DNA of 64,000 nucleotides, from positions 124,001 through 188,000 of the forward strand of contig NZ_JAIVLH010000013.1 in NCBI RefSeq assembly GCF_020524345.1, written 5' to 3'. Made by a program: the position numbers and the translations under genes. The notes under the pieces are model-generated. The model did not search any database. It was not told the DNA's origin and worked only from the letters and a program-made list of their open reading frames with translations. This DNA is from Metabacillus niabensis. GTDB lineage: Bacteria > Bacillota > Bacilli > Bacillales > Bacillaceae. How positions within the stretch are numbered: the stretch's first letter is position 1; every line of letters begins with the position of its first letter. Of this stretch, positions 33,314 through 42,557 are shown piece by piece.

Positions 33314-34047
33314 TTATTTCTTAGAAATCCAAACACTCTTAACTTCCGTGTAGTTGTTTAATGCGTAAGATCCCATTTCACGGCCGATACCCGATTGTTT
33401 GTAACCGCCAAATGGTGATGCAGCATCATAGACATTGTAGCAGTTTACCCATACAGTTCCTGTACGAAGGTTTTCCGCAATATAGTGGGCTTTTGCCACA
33501 TCCCGTGTCCAAACCCCGGCAGCTAATCCATATTCACTATTATTTGCACGAGCAATCAGATCGTCTATATCATCATAAGGCATAGCTGAAATGACTGGAC
33601 CAAAAATTTCTTCTTTCGCAATCGTCATGTCATCATTCACATTTGCGAAAATAGTAGGAGATACGAAGTAACATTCTTTATACGGTTTTGAACCACCTAC
33701 TAATAGTTCAGCACCTTCATTTACACCTTTATCAATATAGCCTAATACCCGATTTTGTTGTTCTGTCGAAACAAGTGGACCAATTTCTGTATCTTCGTGG
33801 ATTCCCGATCCTTGTTTGATTTTTTCTGCGTGACTTACCATGTCTGCCACGACATTATCGAATTGTTCTTTTGAACGAACACACGGGATCCAGCACAACA
33901 AACCTGCCCCTGGTTAAACATAACCCCGTTTAATGCGATCAGCATCAGGTAAAAATGATGTTCGGAGATTTTCCGTCTAATTCAAGCGTGACACGTTTTA
34001 ACGTTTTCGCAGCCTTCCCCATAATGAGCTTTCCAACTTCAGTTGAT
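33314..34047 (-). pseudogene. Aldehyde dehydrogenase 3' fragment, copy A
   Basis: A truncated and damaged copy of the aldehyde dehydrogenase at 54630-56114. The last 190 or so codons are open and nearly identical ([17 protein letters not shown] through [11 protein letters not shown]). Upstream, homology continues to about 34046 but with a deletion and frameshifts, including loss of the catalytic cysteine region in frame. The N-terminal half is missing. At 34047 the sequence switches abruptly to a piece of hcp on the other strand, so this is a recombination scar. The homology on its 3' side extends through the terminator towards the toxin module. Confidence 0.92.
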
Positions 34048-34048
34048 G

Positions 34049-34498
34049 TGATGGACGCCATAAAAGTAGAACATATAATAAAGAGTTTGCAGAAGAACTT
34101 CCTAAGGATACCATCATCTTAACAGCTGGTTGTGCAAATATAGATACAACAAGCTTGATTTGGGTGATATCAATGGTATTCCAAGAGTCCTTGATGCTGG
34201 TCAATGTAATGATTCTTATTCACTTGTTATGACAGCATTAAAACTAAAGGATGCCTTTGGTTTGGAGAGTGTTAACGATCTTCCATTGTCTTATAATATC
34301 GCCTGGTATGAGCAAATAGCCGTCATCGTATTTTTATCAATCCTTTATCTAGGTGTGAAAAACATTTATGTTGGGCCGACATTACCAGCATTTCTATCAC
34401 CAAATGTCACAAACTTCTTAGTAGAAAACTTTGGTGTAGGAAGCATTACGAATACAAAAGATGATTTGGATATGTTTATGAACGTTGGTGTGAACTAA
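34049..34498 (+). pseudogene. Hydroxylamine reductase / hybrid cluster protein (hcp) C-terminal fragment
   Basis: About 150 codons of the C-terminus of Hcp. The frame from 34049 reads [20 protein letters not shown] and [10 protein letters not shown] single-base loss in an A run near 34133 shifts the frame, after which [40 protein letters not shown] and [20 protein letters not shown] follow to the stop. Hcp reduces hydroxylamine or NO using a hybrid Fe-S-O cluster; the cluster ligands in AGCAKYRYN and AGQCND are still visible. The N-terminal two thirds are absent and no start exists, so it is non-functional. Its own terminator follows. Confidence 0.9.
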
Positions 34499-34527
34499 AT
34501 TTATAGAGAACTAGTGCTTGATATTTC

Positions 34528-34563
34528 ACTTCGTTTTTCGTAGGAAGAGCGAAGTGTTTTTTT
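34528..34563 (+). terminator. Terminator after the hcp fragment
   Basis: CACTTCG (34528-34534) and CGAAGTG (34550-34556) form a perfect stem, followed by seven T. Confidence 0.85.
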
Positions 34564-34618
34564 GCTATAAAAAGAACAACATATTTTAGGACACATATCG
34601 AAAAGTTCTAGATTTGTT

Positions 34619-34850
34619 TTACTTATACAAACAAATCTTTATATGACCAAACTGATCTTCAGTCACAAGGGTAATATCATCAAGAGGCACATTTTCTTTT
34701 TTTTGATCATGCAGCCATTGGGGATCTCTCCCTAAATATTCAATAAAAGTAGTTCATGTTTCCTTGTTATTGAGTTGTCCAGGTTTTACCCCCTTTGGAA
34801 ATCAAACCAATTTCTTCGTTAACTAATTTGAAAAATAAGATTGAATACAC
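34619..34850 (-). pseudogene. Remnant of an unidentified gene
   Basis: The minus strand carries a 44-codon open piece (34619-34753) reading FIEYLGRDPQWLHDQKKENV and PLDDITLVTEDQFGHIKICL before a stop. An adjoining piece in another frame (to about 34850) reads VNEEIGLISKGGKTWTTQ. Together they look like the C-terminus of a real protein broken by a frameshift. I do not recognise the family. Confidence 0.45.
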
Positions 34851-34962
34851 ACAGAAAATAAAATTGTTGAAAGTGAGAAGGGTGAAATTTTTAGAAGATT
34901 TACTCATCATCAAGTTACTATCTCAAGTTATTAACATCATAATATGAGGGGGGGTTATGTGA

Positions 34963-35022
34963 ATGGATACGATCATTTTTGATGTCGATGATACGCGCTA
35001 TGTTAGGGTCAATCGTGAATGA
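34963..35022 (+). pseudogene. HAD-family hydrolase N-terminal remnant
   Basis: A frame with a strong G-run upstream begins MDTIIFDVDDTRYVRVNRE and stops after 19 residues. DVDDT is motif I of haloacid dehalogenase-like phosphatases (DxDxT), normally followed by LYD. The rest of the gene is missing. Confidence 0.65.
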
Positions 35023-35080
35023 CAGCAGCATTTGGGAGATCAAGAGGCTGCTTAAAGGAAGAAAAAAGACAAAACATCAT

Positions 35081-35449
35081 TCAAATTCCATTTTTCTCAA
35101 TTTCACGTTTTGCTCGTATAAATGCAATAAAATGATAAAGTTCTTCAGGAGACAAGATTTTTTCATCGATTGCCAGCTGAATGTTAGCCAACTGAGTTTG
35201 ATCTGTTAATTCCACAGGGGAATTTTCCTTCACTTGTAGTGGGGGAAAGTGTTGATCATCTGTTTTTTCTAATAAATAGTCAACGGATGTTTTAAATAAT
35301 TCTGCAATCTTTTTTGTCGTATCAAGTGATGGCTCGCGATAACCAGACTCGTATCCTGCATATGTACTTTTGGCAATTTCTAGCTGGTCGGCTATATATT
35401 GCATTGACCACTTTCTACTTTTTCGTAATTCAGCTAATCGATTTAACAT
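35081..35449 (-). CDS. ansR: XRE-family regulator of asparaginase genes (AnsR-like)
   Basis: A 122-residue protein. The N-terminal 65 residues form a Cro/C1-type helix-turn-helix (MLNRLAELRKSRKWSMQYIA, DQLEIAKSTYAGYESGYREP, FKTSVDYLLEK). The C-terminal half is short and helical (ILSPEELYHFIAFIRAKREI). It is divergent from the asparaginase/aspartase operon, exactly as ansR is in B. subtilis, where AnsR represses ansAB in the absence of aspartate or asparagine. The ATG at 35449 has TTGGAGG upstream. TTCGCGAA motifs at 35524 and 36984 are candidate targets. Confidence 0.85.
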   Translation of the reverse strand: MLNRLAELRKSRKWSMQYIADQLEIAKSTYAGYESGYREPSLDTTKKIAELFKTSVDYLLEKTDDQHFPPLQVKENSPVELTDQTQLANIQLAIDEKILSPEELYHFIAFIRAKREIEKNGI

Positions 35450-35523
35450 TTTTCATATCCTCCAAAATAATTCCCTTTATTATAACATTATTTATAATAA
35501 GCTTGCATGTGTAAAACATAAAA

Positions 35524-35534
35524 TGTTCGCGAAT
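35524..35534. promoter_or_regulatory. Candidate AnsR operator upstream of ansA1
   Basis: TGTTCGCGAAT, with a palindromic TTCGCGAA core, lies in the 419-bp divergent region between ansR and the first asparaginase. The identical 11-mer recurs upstream of the second asparaginase gene (36984). Further right, CTTGTAATT and AATTACAAG (near 35550-35587) form a separate inverted repeat. Confidence 0.5.
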
Positions 35535-35868
35535 TGAATAAAAACTCTTGTAATTTTCCTGATAATTCTCTAGAATTTAATTACAAGTTCTCGAAGCGCG
35601 AATTTTTGCTTTGGAATGTTTAATTGGAAGCGAATTCAAAAAAGAGTTTCTTTAGCTTCATAAGATTATTTATTTACATAATCTTAGACATAAAAAAGTT
35701 AACATTATTCGTTTTTATACCTAGAAAACAATCTAGTAATCTTAGTTTACTCTAAAACTGCCTTATGTTCTTTGCTTCAAGAAAAAGTAAAGATAATGAA
35801 TACCTCGAAAAAGTAATTATATGTGATAAAATACAGGAAAAAAAGGTCTTTTAGAAGGAGGAGTGCAT

Positions 35869-36873
35869 ATGAAAAAAATCCTATTGTTAACTACTGGAGG
35901 TTCTATTGCATCTGTATTAGGGAAAGAGGGTTTATATCCAGAAATCCCTGCTGAGGAAATTGCCAGTTATTTACCTGAACAACATATTAGATATAAAGTA
36001 GAATGTAAAAACCTAATGAATATTGACAGTACGAATATGCAACCAGAATCTTGGGTTAAAGTAGCAGAAGCTGTTAATGAACATTATGATAAGTATGATG
36101 GATTTGTTATCACGCATGGAACAGATACTATGGCATATACGTCAGCAGCCATTTCGTACATGCTACAAAATCTTGCGAAGCCAGTTGTGATAACAGGTTC
36201 TCAAATTCCAATTAATTATAAGCGTACAGATGCTAAGAAAAATATTAGTGATGCTGTTCGGTTTGCGTGTGAAGATATTGGTGGTGTTTTTACTGTTTTT
36301 AATGGACTGGTGATTATCGGGACAAGAACAGTCAAATTAAGGACGAAAAGCTATGATGCTTTTGAAAGCATTAATTTCCCCTATATTGCTCGTGTGAATC
36401 ATTCTGAAGTTACATATCAAATGAAAATTCCTACAACAAAAGGTAAGAGAATGAAATTTAACTCTTCTATCTGTCCAGATGTCTTTTTGTTAAAGCTGCA
36501 TCCTGGAACGAAACCTGAACTTTTTGACTATATAAAGAACTTATACAAAGGTGTCGTTATTGAAAGTTTTGGAACCGGGGGAATCCCTTTTCAAGAGAGA
36601 AGTCTAGTTGAGAAAATACATGAACTGATTGCATCTGGTATTACAATGGTGTTTACAACCCAAGTACTTGAAGAAGGTGAGGACCTAGGGCTTTACCAAG
36701 TTGGCAGGAAAGTGTCTGATAACATGATCATTCGTACACGGGATATGAATACTGAAGCAATTATTCCAAAATTAATGTGGGCACTAGGCCAGTCAAACGA
36801 TACTGAAATGGTGAAGAACATCATGGCAAAACCTATTGCTTATGACATTACACCACATAATATGAAAAAATAA
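35869..36873 (+). CDS. ansA: L-asparaginase, type I (first tandem copy)
   Basis: A 334-residue cytoplasmic asparaginase. The first catalytic threonine lies in [12 protein letters not shown] near the N-terminus, the second in [14 protein letters not shown], and [20 protein letters not shown] follows the substrate loop. The end [17 protein letters not shown] is also typical. It hydrolyses asparagine to aspartate and ammonia. The ATG at 35869 lies 8 nt after AAGGAGG; an in-frame GTG two codons earlier is too close. A second, similar copy lies immediately downstream. It heads the ans operon with aspartase and an antiporter. Confidence 0.93.
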   Translation: MKKILLLTTGGSIASVLGKEGLYPEIPAEEIASYLPEQHIRYKVECKNLMNIDSTNMQPESWVKVAEAVNEHYDKYDGFVITHGTDTMAYTSAAISYMLQNLAKPVVITGSQIPINYKRTDAKKNISDAVRFACEDIGGVFTVFNGLVIIGTRTVKLRTKSYDAFESINFPYIARVNHSEVTYQMKIPTTKGKRMKFNSSICPDVFLLKLHPGTKPELFDYIKNLYKGVVIESFGTGGIPFQERSLVEKIHELIASGITMVFTTQVLEEGEDLGLYQVGRKVSDNMIIRTRDMNTEAIIPKLMWALGQSNDTEMVKNIMAKPIAYDITPHNMKK

Positions 36874-36983
36874 CGATTCTTTAGATCTTAAAACAAGAGG
36901 GGCTAGTTCCTTTGGCTTCAAAGTGTTCTTCCTCTCAAAATGTATTTCTAAAATGATTGAAAAATTGGATATCTATGTCCTTT

Positions 36984-36994
36984 TGTTCGCGAAT
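36984..36994. promoter_or_regulatory. Candidate AnsR operator upstream of ansA2
   Basis: TGTTCGCGAAT, identical to the motif at 35524, here inside a longer imperfect palindrome (TTTGTTCGCG...CGCAAACAAA). It suggests the second asparaginase gene has its own regulated promoter. Confidence 0.5.
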
Positions 36995-36996
36995 CG

Positions 36997-37017
36997 CAAA
37001 CAAAAATGTTTGTTTTT
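36997..37017 (+). terminator. Hairpin with T run between the asparaginase genes
   Basis: CAAACA (36997-37002) and TGTTTG (37007-37012), 4-nt loop, then five T. A possible terminator or attenuator after ansA1. Confidence 0.5.
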
Positions 37018-37107
37018 ACTAAAAGTTCTCAATACGAGTCCGATAACAATCCTTTAAATGGTTATGACTCACAGGGAAAAGAAATTACTTATGTAAGAGG
37101 TGGAATT

Positions 37108-38121
37108 ATGAAAAGAATTCTTTTATTAACTACTGGTGGTACAATAGCTTCAGTTGAAGGTGAAAATGGTCTCACACCAGGAATATCAGATCAAGATATC
37201 ATTGGTTATTTACCGGAATATAAAGAGGAATTATTGCTTCACAGTATGGTGTTGATGAATGTGGATAGTACAAATATGCAGCCTGAATACTGGGTGGAAA
37301 TTGCACAAACTATTTATAACAAATATGACCAGTATGATGGGTTTGTTATTACCCATGGAACGGATACGTTAGGTTATACTTCATCAGCACTCTCCTATAT
37401 ACTACAAAATCTAGCAAAGCCAGTAATCGTAACGGGATCTATGGTTCCTATTAGTTATGGGGAAACCGATGCAAGGAAAAATATGATGAATGCAATTAGG
37501 TTTGCTTGTGAGAGTATTAGTGGAGTTTATGTTGTTTTTGATGGAAAGGTGATTAGTGGCACTCGAGCGGTCAAAGTAAAATCAAAAAGTAATAACGCTT
37601 TCAAGAGTATTAACTGTCCTTACATCGCTCGTTTAGAGGGTTCAGAGGTTACCTATTTAGGGAATACCCCGGTAAAACAGAACGGTTTATTAAAATTAGA
37701 TACCTCCATTTGTAGTAATGTCCTTTTACTGAAGCTTTTTCCAGGAATAACCCCAGATATTTTCGATTATATTAAACACTCTTATCGAGGTGTAGTAATA
37801 GAAAGTTACGGAAATGGCGGGATTCCATTTGAAAAGAGAAATTTACTTCCAAAAATAAATGAACTAATAGAAGCTGGGGTTGCAGTAGTGATTACAACTC
37901 AGTGCCTTGAGGAAGGGACCGACTTACAAAGGTATGAAGTTGGAAGAAAGATATCCAAAAAACTCATTATTTCTTCAAGAGATATGAACACAGAAGCTAT
38001 TGTCCCTAAATTAATGTGGGCATTAGGTAAGACAAGTAATTTGGAACAAGTGAAAAAAATAATGGAAACACCTGTAGCAAATGATTTGCAAATTCAGGAA
38101 AATAATTGGGTAGTTTTATAA
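37108..38121 (+). CDS. ansA: L-asparaginase, type I (second tandem copy)
   Basis: A 337-residue paralogue of the preceding gene with the same motifs: [58 protein letters not shown] and [17 protein letters not shown]. Most of the sequence is shared with copy 1, but loops differ, so the duplication is not recent. I place the start at the ATG at 37108 (AAGAGGTGG upstream); an in-frame extension of 34 codons to 37006 has no ribosome site and overlaps the hairpin. By similarity to the N-terminus I recall for B. subtilis AnsA (TTGGTIASVEGENGL) this copy may be the orthologue. Confidence 0.92.
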   Translation: MKRILLLTTGGTIASVEGENGLTPGISDQDIIGYLPEYKEELLLHSMVLMNVDSTNMQPEYWVEIAQTIYNKYDQYDGFVITHGTDTLGYTSSALSYILQNLAKPVIVTGSMVPISYGETDARKNMMNAIRFACESISGVYVVFDGKVISGTRAVKVKSKSNNAFKSINCPYIARLEGSEVTYLGNTPVKQNGLLKLDTSICSNVLLLKLFPGITPDIFDYIKHSYRGVVIESYGNGGIPFEKRNLLPKINELIEAGVAVVITTQCLEEGTDLQRYEVGRKISKKLIISSRDMNTEAIVPKLMWALGKTSNLEQVKKIMETPVANDLQIQENNWVVL

Positions 38122-38171
38122 AAAGGTAAAAATATGATTTTATTATTCAATTAGTAAATGAAAGTGGGGTA

Positions 38172-39614
38172 ATGATAGAAATGATAAGAGAAACTGGTCA
38201 AAGGTATAGAATGGAACGTGATTTTCTTGGTGAAAAGGAAATTCCGGAACATGTATATTACGGAATACAAACGTTACGCGCAATAGAAAATTTCCCTATT
38301 ACAGGATACAGAATACATGAAGAGATGATCAACGCCCTAGCTATGATAAAAAAAGCAGCTGCATTAGCCAATATGGAAACAAAACGTTTATATAGTGGAA
38401 TCGGTGAAGTCATTGTTCAAGCTTCAGATGAAATTCTGGAAGGGAAATGGCACGAGTATTTCATTATTGACCCAATACAGGGCGGTGCAGGTACCTCTAT
38501 GAACATGAACACAAATGAAGTGATTGCCAATCGTGCTCTAGAGCTACTCGGCCATCATAAAGGTGAATATGTACACTTGAGTCCAAACTCTCATGTGAAT
38601 ATGTCACAGTCTACAAATGATGTGTTTCCAACAGCTATTCATATCGCAACACTTAACTTATTAAAACAGCTTCTTGATACGATGAACGACATGTTGCAGG
38701 CTTTTAAAAGCAAAGCTAAACAATTTGACCATGTTATAAAAATGGGACGTACTCACCTCCAAGATGCTGTACCCATTCGCCTTGGTCAAGAATTTGAGGC
38801 ATATAGTCGAGTACTAGAACGAGATATTAAGCGAATTGAACAAACACGTACGCATTTATATGAAGTTAATATGGGAGCTACAGCTGTAGGGACAGGATTA
38901 AATGCAGACCCTAAGTATATTAAATATGTTGTAAGCTACTTAGCAGATATTAGTGGGTTTCCGATCGTTGGTGCAGAGCATCTCGTTGATGCAACACAAA
39001 ATACAGATGCTTATACAGAGGTATCTGCTGCATTAAAGGTGTGTATGATGAACATGTCAAAAATTGCAAACGATCTTCGGTTAATGGCATCCGGACCTCG
39101 GGCAGGACTAGGAGAAATTAGTTTGCCGGCGCGCCAGCCTGGATCCTCTATTATGCCTGGAAAAGTCAATCCAGTCATGCCAGAGTTAATTAACCAAATT
39201 GCCTTCCAAGTGATAGGAAATGACCATACAATTTGTCTGGCCTCTGAAGCTGGTCAGTTAGAGTTAAACGTAATGGAACCTGTACTTGTATTTAACTTAT
39301 TACAATCTATCAGTATTATGAGAAATGGTTTTAAAAGCTTTACAGATTACTGTTTAATAGGCATCGAAGCAAATGAAGATAGAATGAGGGAATACGTAGA
39401 AAAGAGTGTTGGTATTATTACAGCTGTTAATCCTCATTTAGGGTACGAAGTAGTCTCTCGAATTGCTAGGGAAGCCATTTTGAAGGGGAAATCTGTAAGG
39501 GAGCTTTGCCTTCAATATGATGTGCTAACAGAGGAAGAGCTTGATTTGATTTTAAATCCTTACGAAATGACAAATCCAGGAATTGCAGGGGTATCACTTT
39601 TTGATCGAGAGTAA
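38172..39614 (+). CDS. ansB: Aspartate ammonia-lyase (aspartase, AnsB)
   Basis: A 480-residue member of the aspartase/fumarase family. FLGEKEIPEHVYYGIQTLRA opens the protein, GRTHLQDAVPIRLGQEFEAY lies mid-protein, and the family signature GSSIMPGKVNPVMPE with the catalytic serine loop is present. It deaminates aspartate to fumarate and ammonia, completing asparagine use. Two in-frame ATGs (38172, 38181) compete; GTGGGG lies 2 or 11 nt away respectively, so the exact start is uncertain by three codons. It is 50 bp downstream of ansA2, and its order matches B. subtilis ansAB. Confidence 0.95.
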   Translation: MIEMIRETGQRYRMERDFLGEKEIPEHVYYGIQTLRAIENFPITGYRIHEEMINALAMIKKAAALANMETKRLYSGIGEVIVQASDEILEGKWHEYFIIDPIQGGAGTSMNMNTNEVIANRALELLGHHKGEYVHLSPNSHVNMSQSTNDVFPTAIHIATLNLLKQLLDTMNDMLQAFKSKAKQFDHVIKMGRTHLQDAVPIRLGQEFEAYSRVLERDIKRIEQTRTHLYEVNMGATAVGTGLNADPKYIKYVVSYLADISGFPIVGAEHLVDATQNTDAYTEVSAALKVCMMNMSKIANDLRLMASGPRAGLGEISLPARQPGSSIMPGKVNPVMPELINQIAFQVIGNDHTICLASEAGQLELNVMEPVLVFNLLQSISIMRNGFKSFTDYCLIGIEANEDRMREYVEKSVGIITAVNPHLGYEVVSRIAREAILKGKSVRELCLQYDVLTEEELDLILNPYEMTNPGIAGVSLFDRE

Positions 39615-39716
39615 ACAATATCTCAATACAACTAGCATGATCTTGGAAGCGGGTTACGTACAAGAAAATATCTATTTTTAGAGGATACATAATAATTTGT
39701 TATTGGAGGAATAGAA

Positions 39717-41129
39717 GTGAAAAATGTACGATTACCATCAATTTTAGAAATTGTTTGTACATTAGGGTTGTTTCTTGTCATTGTATTTTCGTTTACTGCC
39801 TTTTTCGATTTACCCATACAGTTGGCACTGTTTATTTCATGGTTCCTTGTGATTTTACTTGGAATGAGATTAGGGTACCGATATGATGAGCTGCAGAAAG
39901 CCATAACAACCGGAATCTCAAACGGACTTGAGGCAATATTGATACTTGTTGCAGTCGGTGCTCTAATCGGGACATGGATTGCAGGAGGAGTCGTACCAAC
40001 GCTTATTTATTACGGATTGGAATTTATACATCCAAGTATTTTCTTATTAGCAACATTAGTTGTCTGCTCAATCACTTCTTTAGCTACAGGTACATCATGG
40101 GGAACGGTGGGAACAGCTGGCATTGCTATGATGGCAATTGGAGAAGGATTAGGTATGCCTCTTCCTCTTGTAGCTGGAGCAGTTCTTTCAGGAGCATACT
40201 TTGGTGATAAACTATCTCCACTTTCTGACAGTACTGTCCTTGCAGCTTCCCTTTCAAAAGTAGATGTTATAGCACACGTACGTGCCATGTTATATCTAGA
40301 CATTCCTGCCTACCTTATTACAGCAATCCTATTTACTGTAGCAGGATTTATATATGCTGGCGATAGCACAGATTTAGATAAAGTAGAATTTTTAAAGTCA
40401 GCAATACTTGATACATTCAATATTCAAATTTGGATGGTAATACCTGCTATATTTGTTATTGTGATGCTTGCTATGAAAAAACCTTCTGTTCCTTCTATTG
40501 CTATAGGGGCTCTTCTTGGGGCTATCTGGGCAGTTGTGTTCCAAGGCATGAATGTCCCCGATGCTGTTGGTACTGCTTATAACGGTTTTTCTATTAACAC
40601 AGGAGTTGAGTTTATGGATAAACTTCTGAACCGTGGTGGAATAGAAGGAATGCTTGCTTCAGTCGCTGTCATCATATTTGGATTAGGTTTTGGTGGTCTT
40701 CTTGAGCATTTAGGAGTTCTAAAAGTGATTGTTTCCAAGTTTCAGAGTTTCTTAACATCAGCTGGAAATGTAACATTATCCACTATAATTGTTGCATTTT
40801 TTGCGAATATTTTTGGTTGCGCTATGTATGTTTCATTAATTTTGACTCCTAAAATTATGGGAGAAAGCTATGACAACTTAAACATTGACCGAAGGGTATT
40901 AGCTCGAAACACAGAAGTCGGGGGGACATTAACCTCTGGAATGATTCCTTGGACGGACAACGGAATCTTCATGGCTGGTATTCTAGGTGTTTCTACCTTT
41001 GCTTATGTTCCATTTATGTGGTTAAGCTTTGTCTCAATTGCCCTAGCAATTATATATGGCTATACAGGGAAATGTATCTGGTACGTCAAACAGAAACAAG
41101 GCGAAGGACAGATTCAACAAACATTTTAA
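39717..41129 (+). CDS. NhaC-family Na+/H+ antiporter (MleN-like)
   Basis: A 470-residue membrane protein with about 11-12 spans of the NhaC family. Hallmarks are TSWGTVGTAGIAMMAIG, the SGAYFGDKLSPLSDSTVLAA loop with charged residues in the membrane, and TSGMIPWTDNGIF. In B. subtilis the gene after ansAB is mleN, a malate/lactate-sodium antiporter of this family, so exchange of a dicarboxylate product is plausible here. The GTG start at 39717 lies after GGAGG. It ends the operon, with a terminator at 41162. Confidence 0.88.
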   Translation: MKNVRLPSILEIVCTLGLFLVIVFSFTAFFDLPIQLALFISWFLVILLGMRLGYRYDELQKAITTGISNGLEAILILVAVGALIGTWIAGGVVPTLIYYGLEFIHPSIFLLATLVVCSITSLATGTSWGTVGTAGIAMMAIGEGLGMPLPLVAGAVLSGAYFGDKLSPLSDSTVLAASLSKVDVIAHVRAMLYLDIPAYLITAILFTVAGFIYAGDSTDLDKVEFLKSAILDTFNIQIWMVIPAIFVIVMLAMKKPSVPSIAIGALLGAIWAVVFQGMNVPDAVGTAYNGFSINTGVEFMDKLLNRGGIEGMLASVAVIIFGLGFGGLLEHLGVLKVIVSKFQSFLTSAGNVTLSTIIVAFFANIFGCAMYVSLILTPKIMGESYDNLNIDRRVLARNTEVGGTLTSGMIPWTDNGIFMAGILGVSTFAYVPFMWLSFVSIALAIIYGYTGKCIWYVKQKQGEGQIQQTF

Positions 41130-41161
41130 TTAAATGATCATTAAGTCTTTTAGTTAAGAGT

Positions 41162-41186
41162 ATTGAGGAATCCTCAATGCTTTTTT
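41162..41186 (+). terminator. Terminator of the ans operon
   Basis: ATTGAGG and CCTCAAT form a short stem (41162-41178), followed by GC and six T. Confidence 0.75.
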
Positions 41187-41346
41187 CACTCCATAAAGGG
41201 AAGGAATCTTTAAATTGTCCCCTTTTTAGAAAGCTTGAAAATGAAAATGGTCATAGTCATTGGTTACCTAGAAATAGCTAAAAATAAGGATAAAATAAAT
41301 TAAACCGTAAACATGTTTAAATTGAGTAAAGGGGTTATTTTGATAA

Positions 41347-42141
41347 ATGAAGACATTACAAAAAACACAAACGATTGTACGTTATCTACATTGTGAGAAA
41401 GAGTATTATGGAATTATTGAAGGTGATGATATAGTACAATTGTCTAGTGATTTTACACAAATTGTTAACAATGAGCTAAAGTATGACGGAGTAAGGGTTA
41501 AATATAATGAAGTAAAGATAGTAGAGCCAGTATCCCCATCGAAAATTGTCAATTTTGGTTGGACATATGCTGGACACGCAAAAGAGACTGGGGGAACGGC
41601 TAACCTTCGTGAACCATTATTGTTTTTAAAACCTACTTCTTCGATCATAGCGGATCAGGGTGAAATCATTCTTCCTCCCACTACCTTAACCGAACAGGTA
41701 GAAATGGAGGGGGAAGTAGCCCTTATAATTGGAAAACGGGGCAAAAATATAAAAGAAGAAGAGGCATTAGATTATCTTTTTGGCTGTACTATTTTTAACG
41801 ATGTGACAGCAAGAGACCTTACTAAATCTGACCCTCAATTTACAAGAGGCAAAGGTTTCGATACATTTGGCCCTTTGGGTCCATACATTGTAACAGGGAT
41901 CGACCCAACCAATCTAAGAATTGTTACAACCTTAAATGGAAAAGTAGTACAAGATGGCAATACGAATCAAATGACACTTTCAATTCCTTATCTCATCAGT
42001 TGGATTTCACAAGTTATGACACTTGAGCCAGGCGATGTTCTAGCTACTGGATCACCTTCAGGGAGTTGTCCAATGAAATCTGGGGATACAGTAGTAGTTG
42101 AAGTGGAGAATATTGGTAAGCTTTGTAACTATGTAAAGTAA
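41347..42141 (+). CDS. Fumarylacetoacetate hydrolase (FAH) family protein
   Basis: A 264-residue protein. The N-terminal third is a small FAH_N-like part. The catalytic domain has KIVNFGWTYAGHAKETGG, EVEMEGEVALIIGKRGKNI-like metal ligands (EQVEMEGEVALIIG), GCTIFNDVTARDL, FTRGKGFDTFGPLGPYIV and VLATGSPSGSCPMKSGDTV. Members cleave or tautomerise acylpyruvates, and the FAHD1 branch decarboxylates oxaloacetate. The place after an aspartate/asparagine operon makes an oxaloacetate-related role attractive but unproved. GGGG lies 12 nt before the ATG. It is separated from the antiporter by a terminator. Confidence 0.88.
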   Translation: MKTLQKTQTIVRYLHCEKEYYGIIEGDDIVQLSSDFTQIVNNELKYDGVRVKYNEVKIVEPVSPSKIVNFGWTYAGHAKETGGTANLREPLLFLKPTSSIIADQGEIILPPTTLTEQVEMEGEVALIIGKRGKNIKEEEALDYLFGCTIFNDVTARDLTKSDPQFTRGKGFDTFGPLGPYIVTGIDPTNLRIVTTLNGKVVQDGNTNQMTLSIPYLISWISQVMTLEPGDVLATGSPSGSCPMKSGDTVVVEVENIGKLCNYVK

Positions 42142-42234
42142 ATCTACTAGCAAAGCAATATTGAATATGTGATTTAAAATAATTTGAGGAATTTGGAAGA
42201 CTGCATTTAGTGGGCCTGAAACTCGAAGGGAACA

Positions 42235-42262
42235 AAACAAACGTTCTATTTTGTGGTATAAT
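42235..42262 (+). promoter_or_regulatory. Toxin 2 promoter with extended -10 and degenerate LexA-like box
   Basis: TATAAT (42257-42262) is preceded by TG at 42254-42255. AAAC-AAAC-GTTC (42235-42246) occupies the -35 region at the same distance as the box of copy 1, with one core mismatch (A for G) to GAAC-N4-GTTC. Confidence 0.5.
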
Positions 42263-42329
42263 AGAATGGCGATAGTTAGGTAAACTCAAGGGTGGTCAGC
42301 GTTACCCCGTAGAAAAGGGGGTGATGCTT

Positions 42330-42557
42330 ATGTTGACAGTATTTCAAACGCTAATGCTTATGATTGCATTTGCAAGTTTGGTGTTGTCAATCATATCTTT
42401 TAGAGATAAAGAAAACTCGCCGAATGGCGAGCCTGAAAGGCGAAGCGTGGTGCGTAGTTGCCCTTATACTTTAGACTTAAAATTGGCCTCTACGTCGAGT
42501 CATCTTCTAGCTGCCAATTTATCTATTTTAAACGTACAAAAAATAACCCACCCTTGA
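42330..42557 (+). CDS. Type I toxin, copy 2, with read-through C-terminal extension
   Basis: The first 35 codons match toxin copy 1 (MLTVFQTLMLMIAFASLVLS, then FRDKENSPNGEP). Copy 1 stops here with TAA. In copy 2 a one-base deletion (CCTTAAAAGGCG has become CCTGAAAGGCG) removes the stop, so the frame runs on for 40 more codons (ERRSVVRSCPYTLDLKLAST onward) into what is 3' UTR in copy 1, to 42557. The ATG at 42330 has AAAAGGGG upstream. The leader repeats and antisense RNA are kept. The longer product may be inactive, altered, or poorly made. Confidence 0.75.
   Translation: MLTVFQTLMLMIAFASLVLSIISFRDKENSPNGEPERRSVVRSCPYTLDLKLASTSSHLLAANLSILNVQKITHP

Noticed and set aside
37006-37107. N-terminal extension of the second asparaginase by 34 codons
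   Set aside because: No ribosome site; it overlaps a hairpin; and the family begins at the [11 protein letters not shown] start, which has its own AAGAGGTGG.
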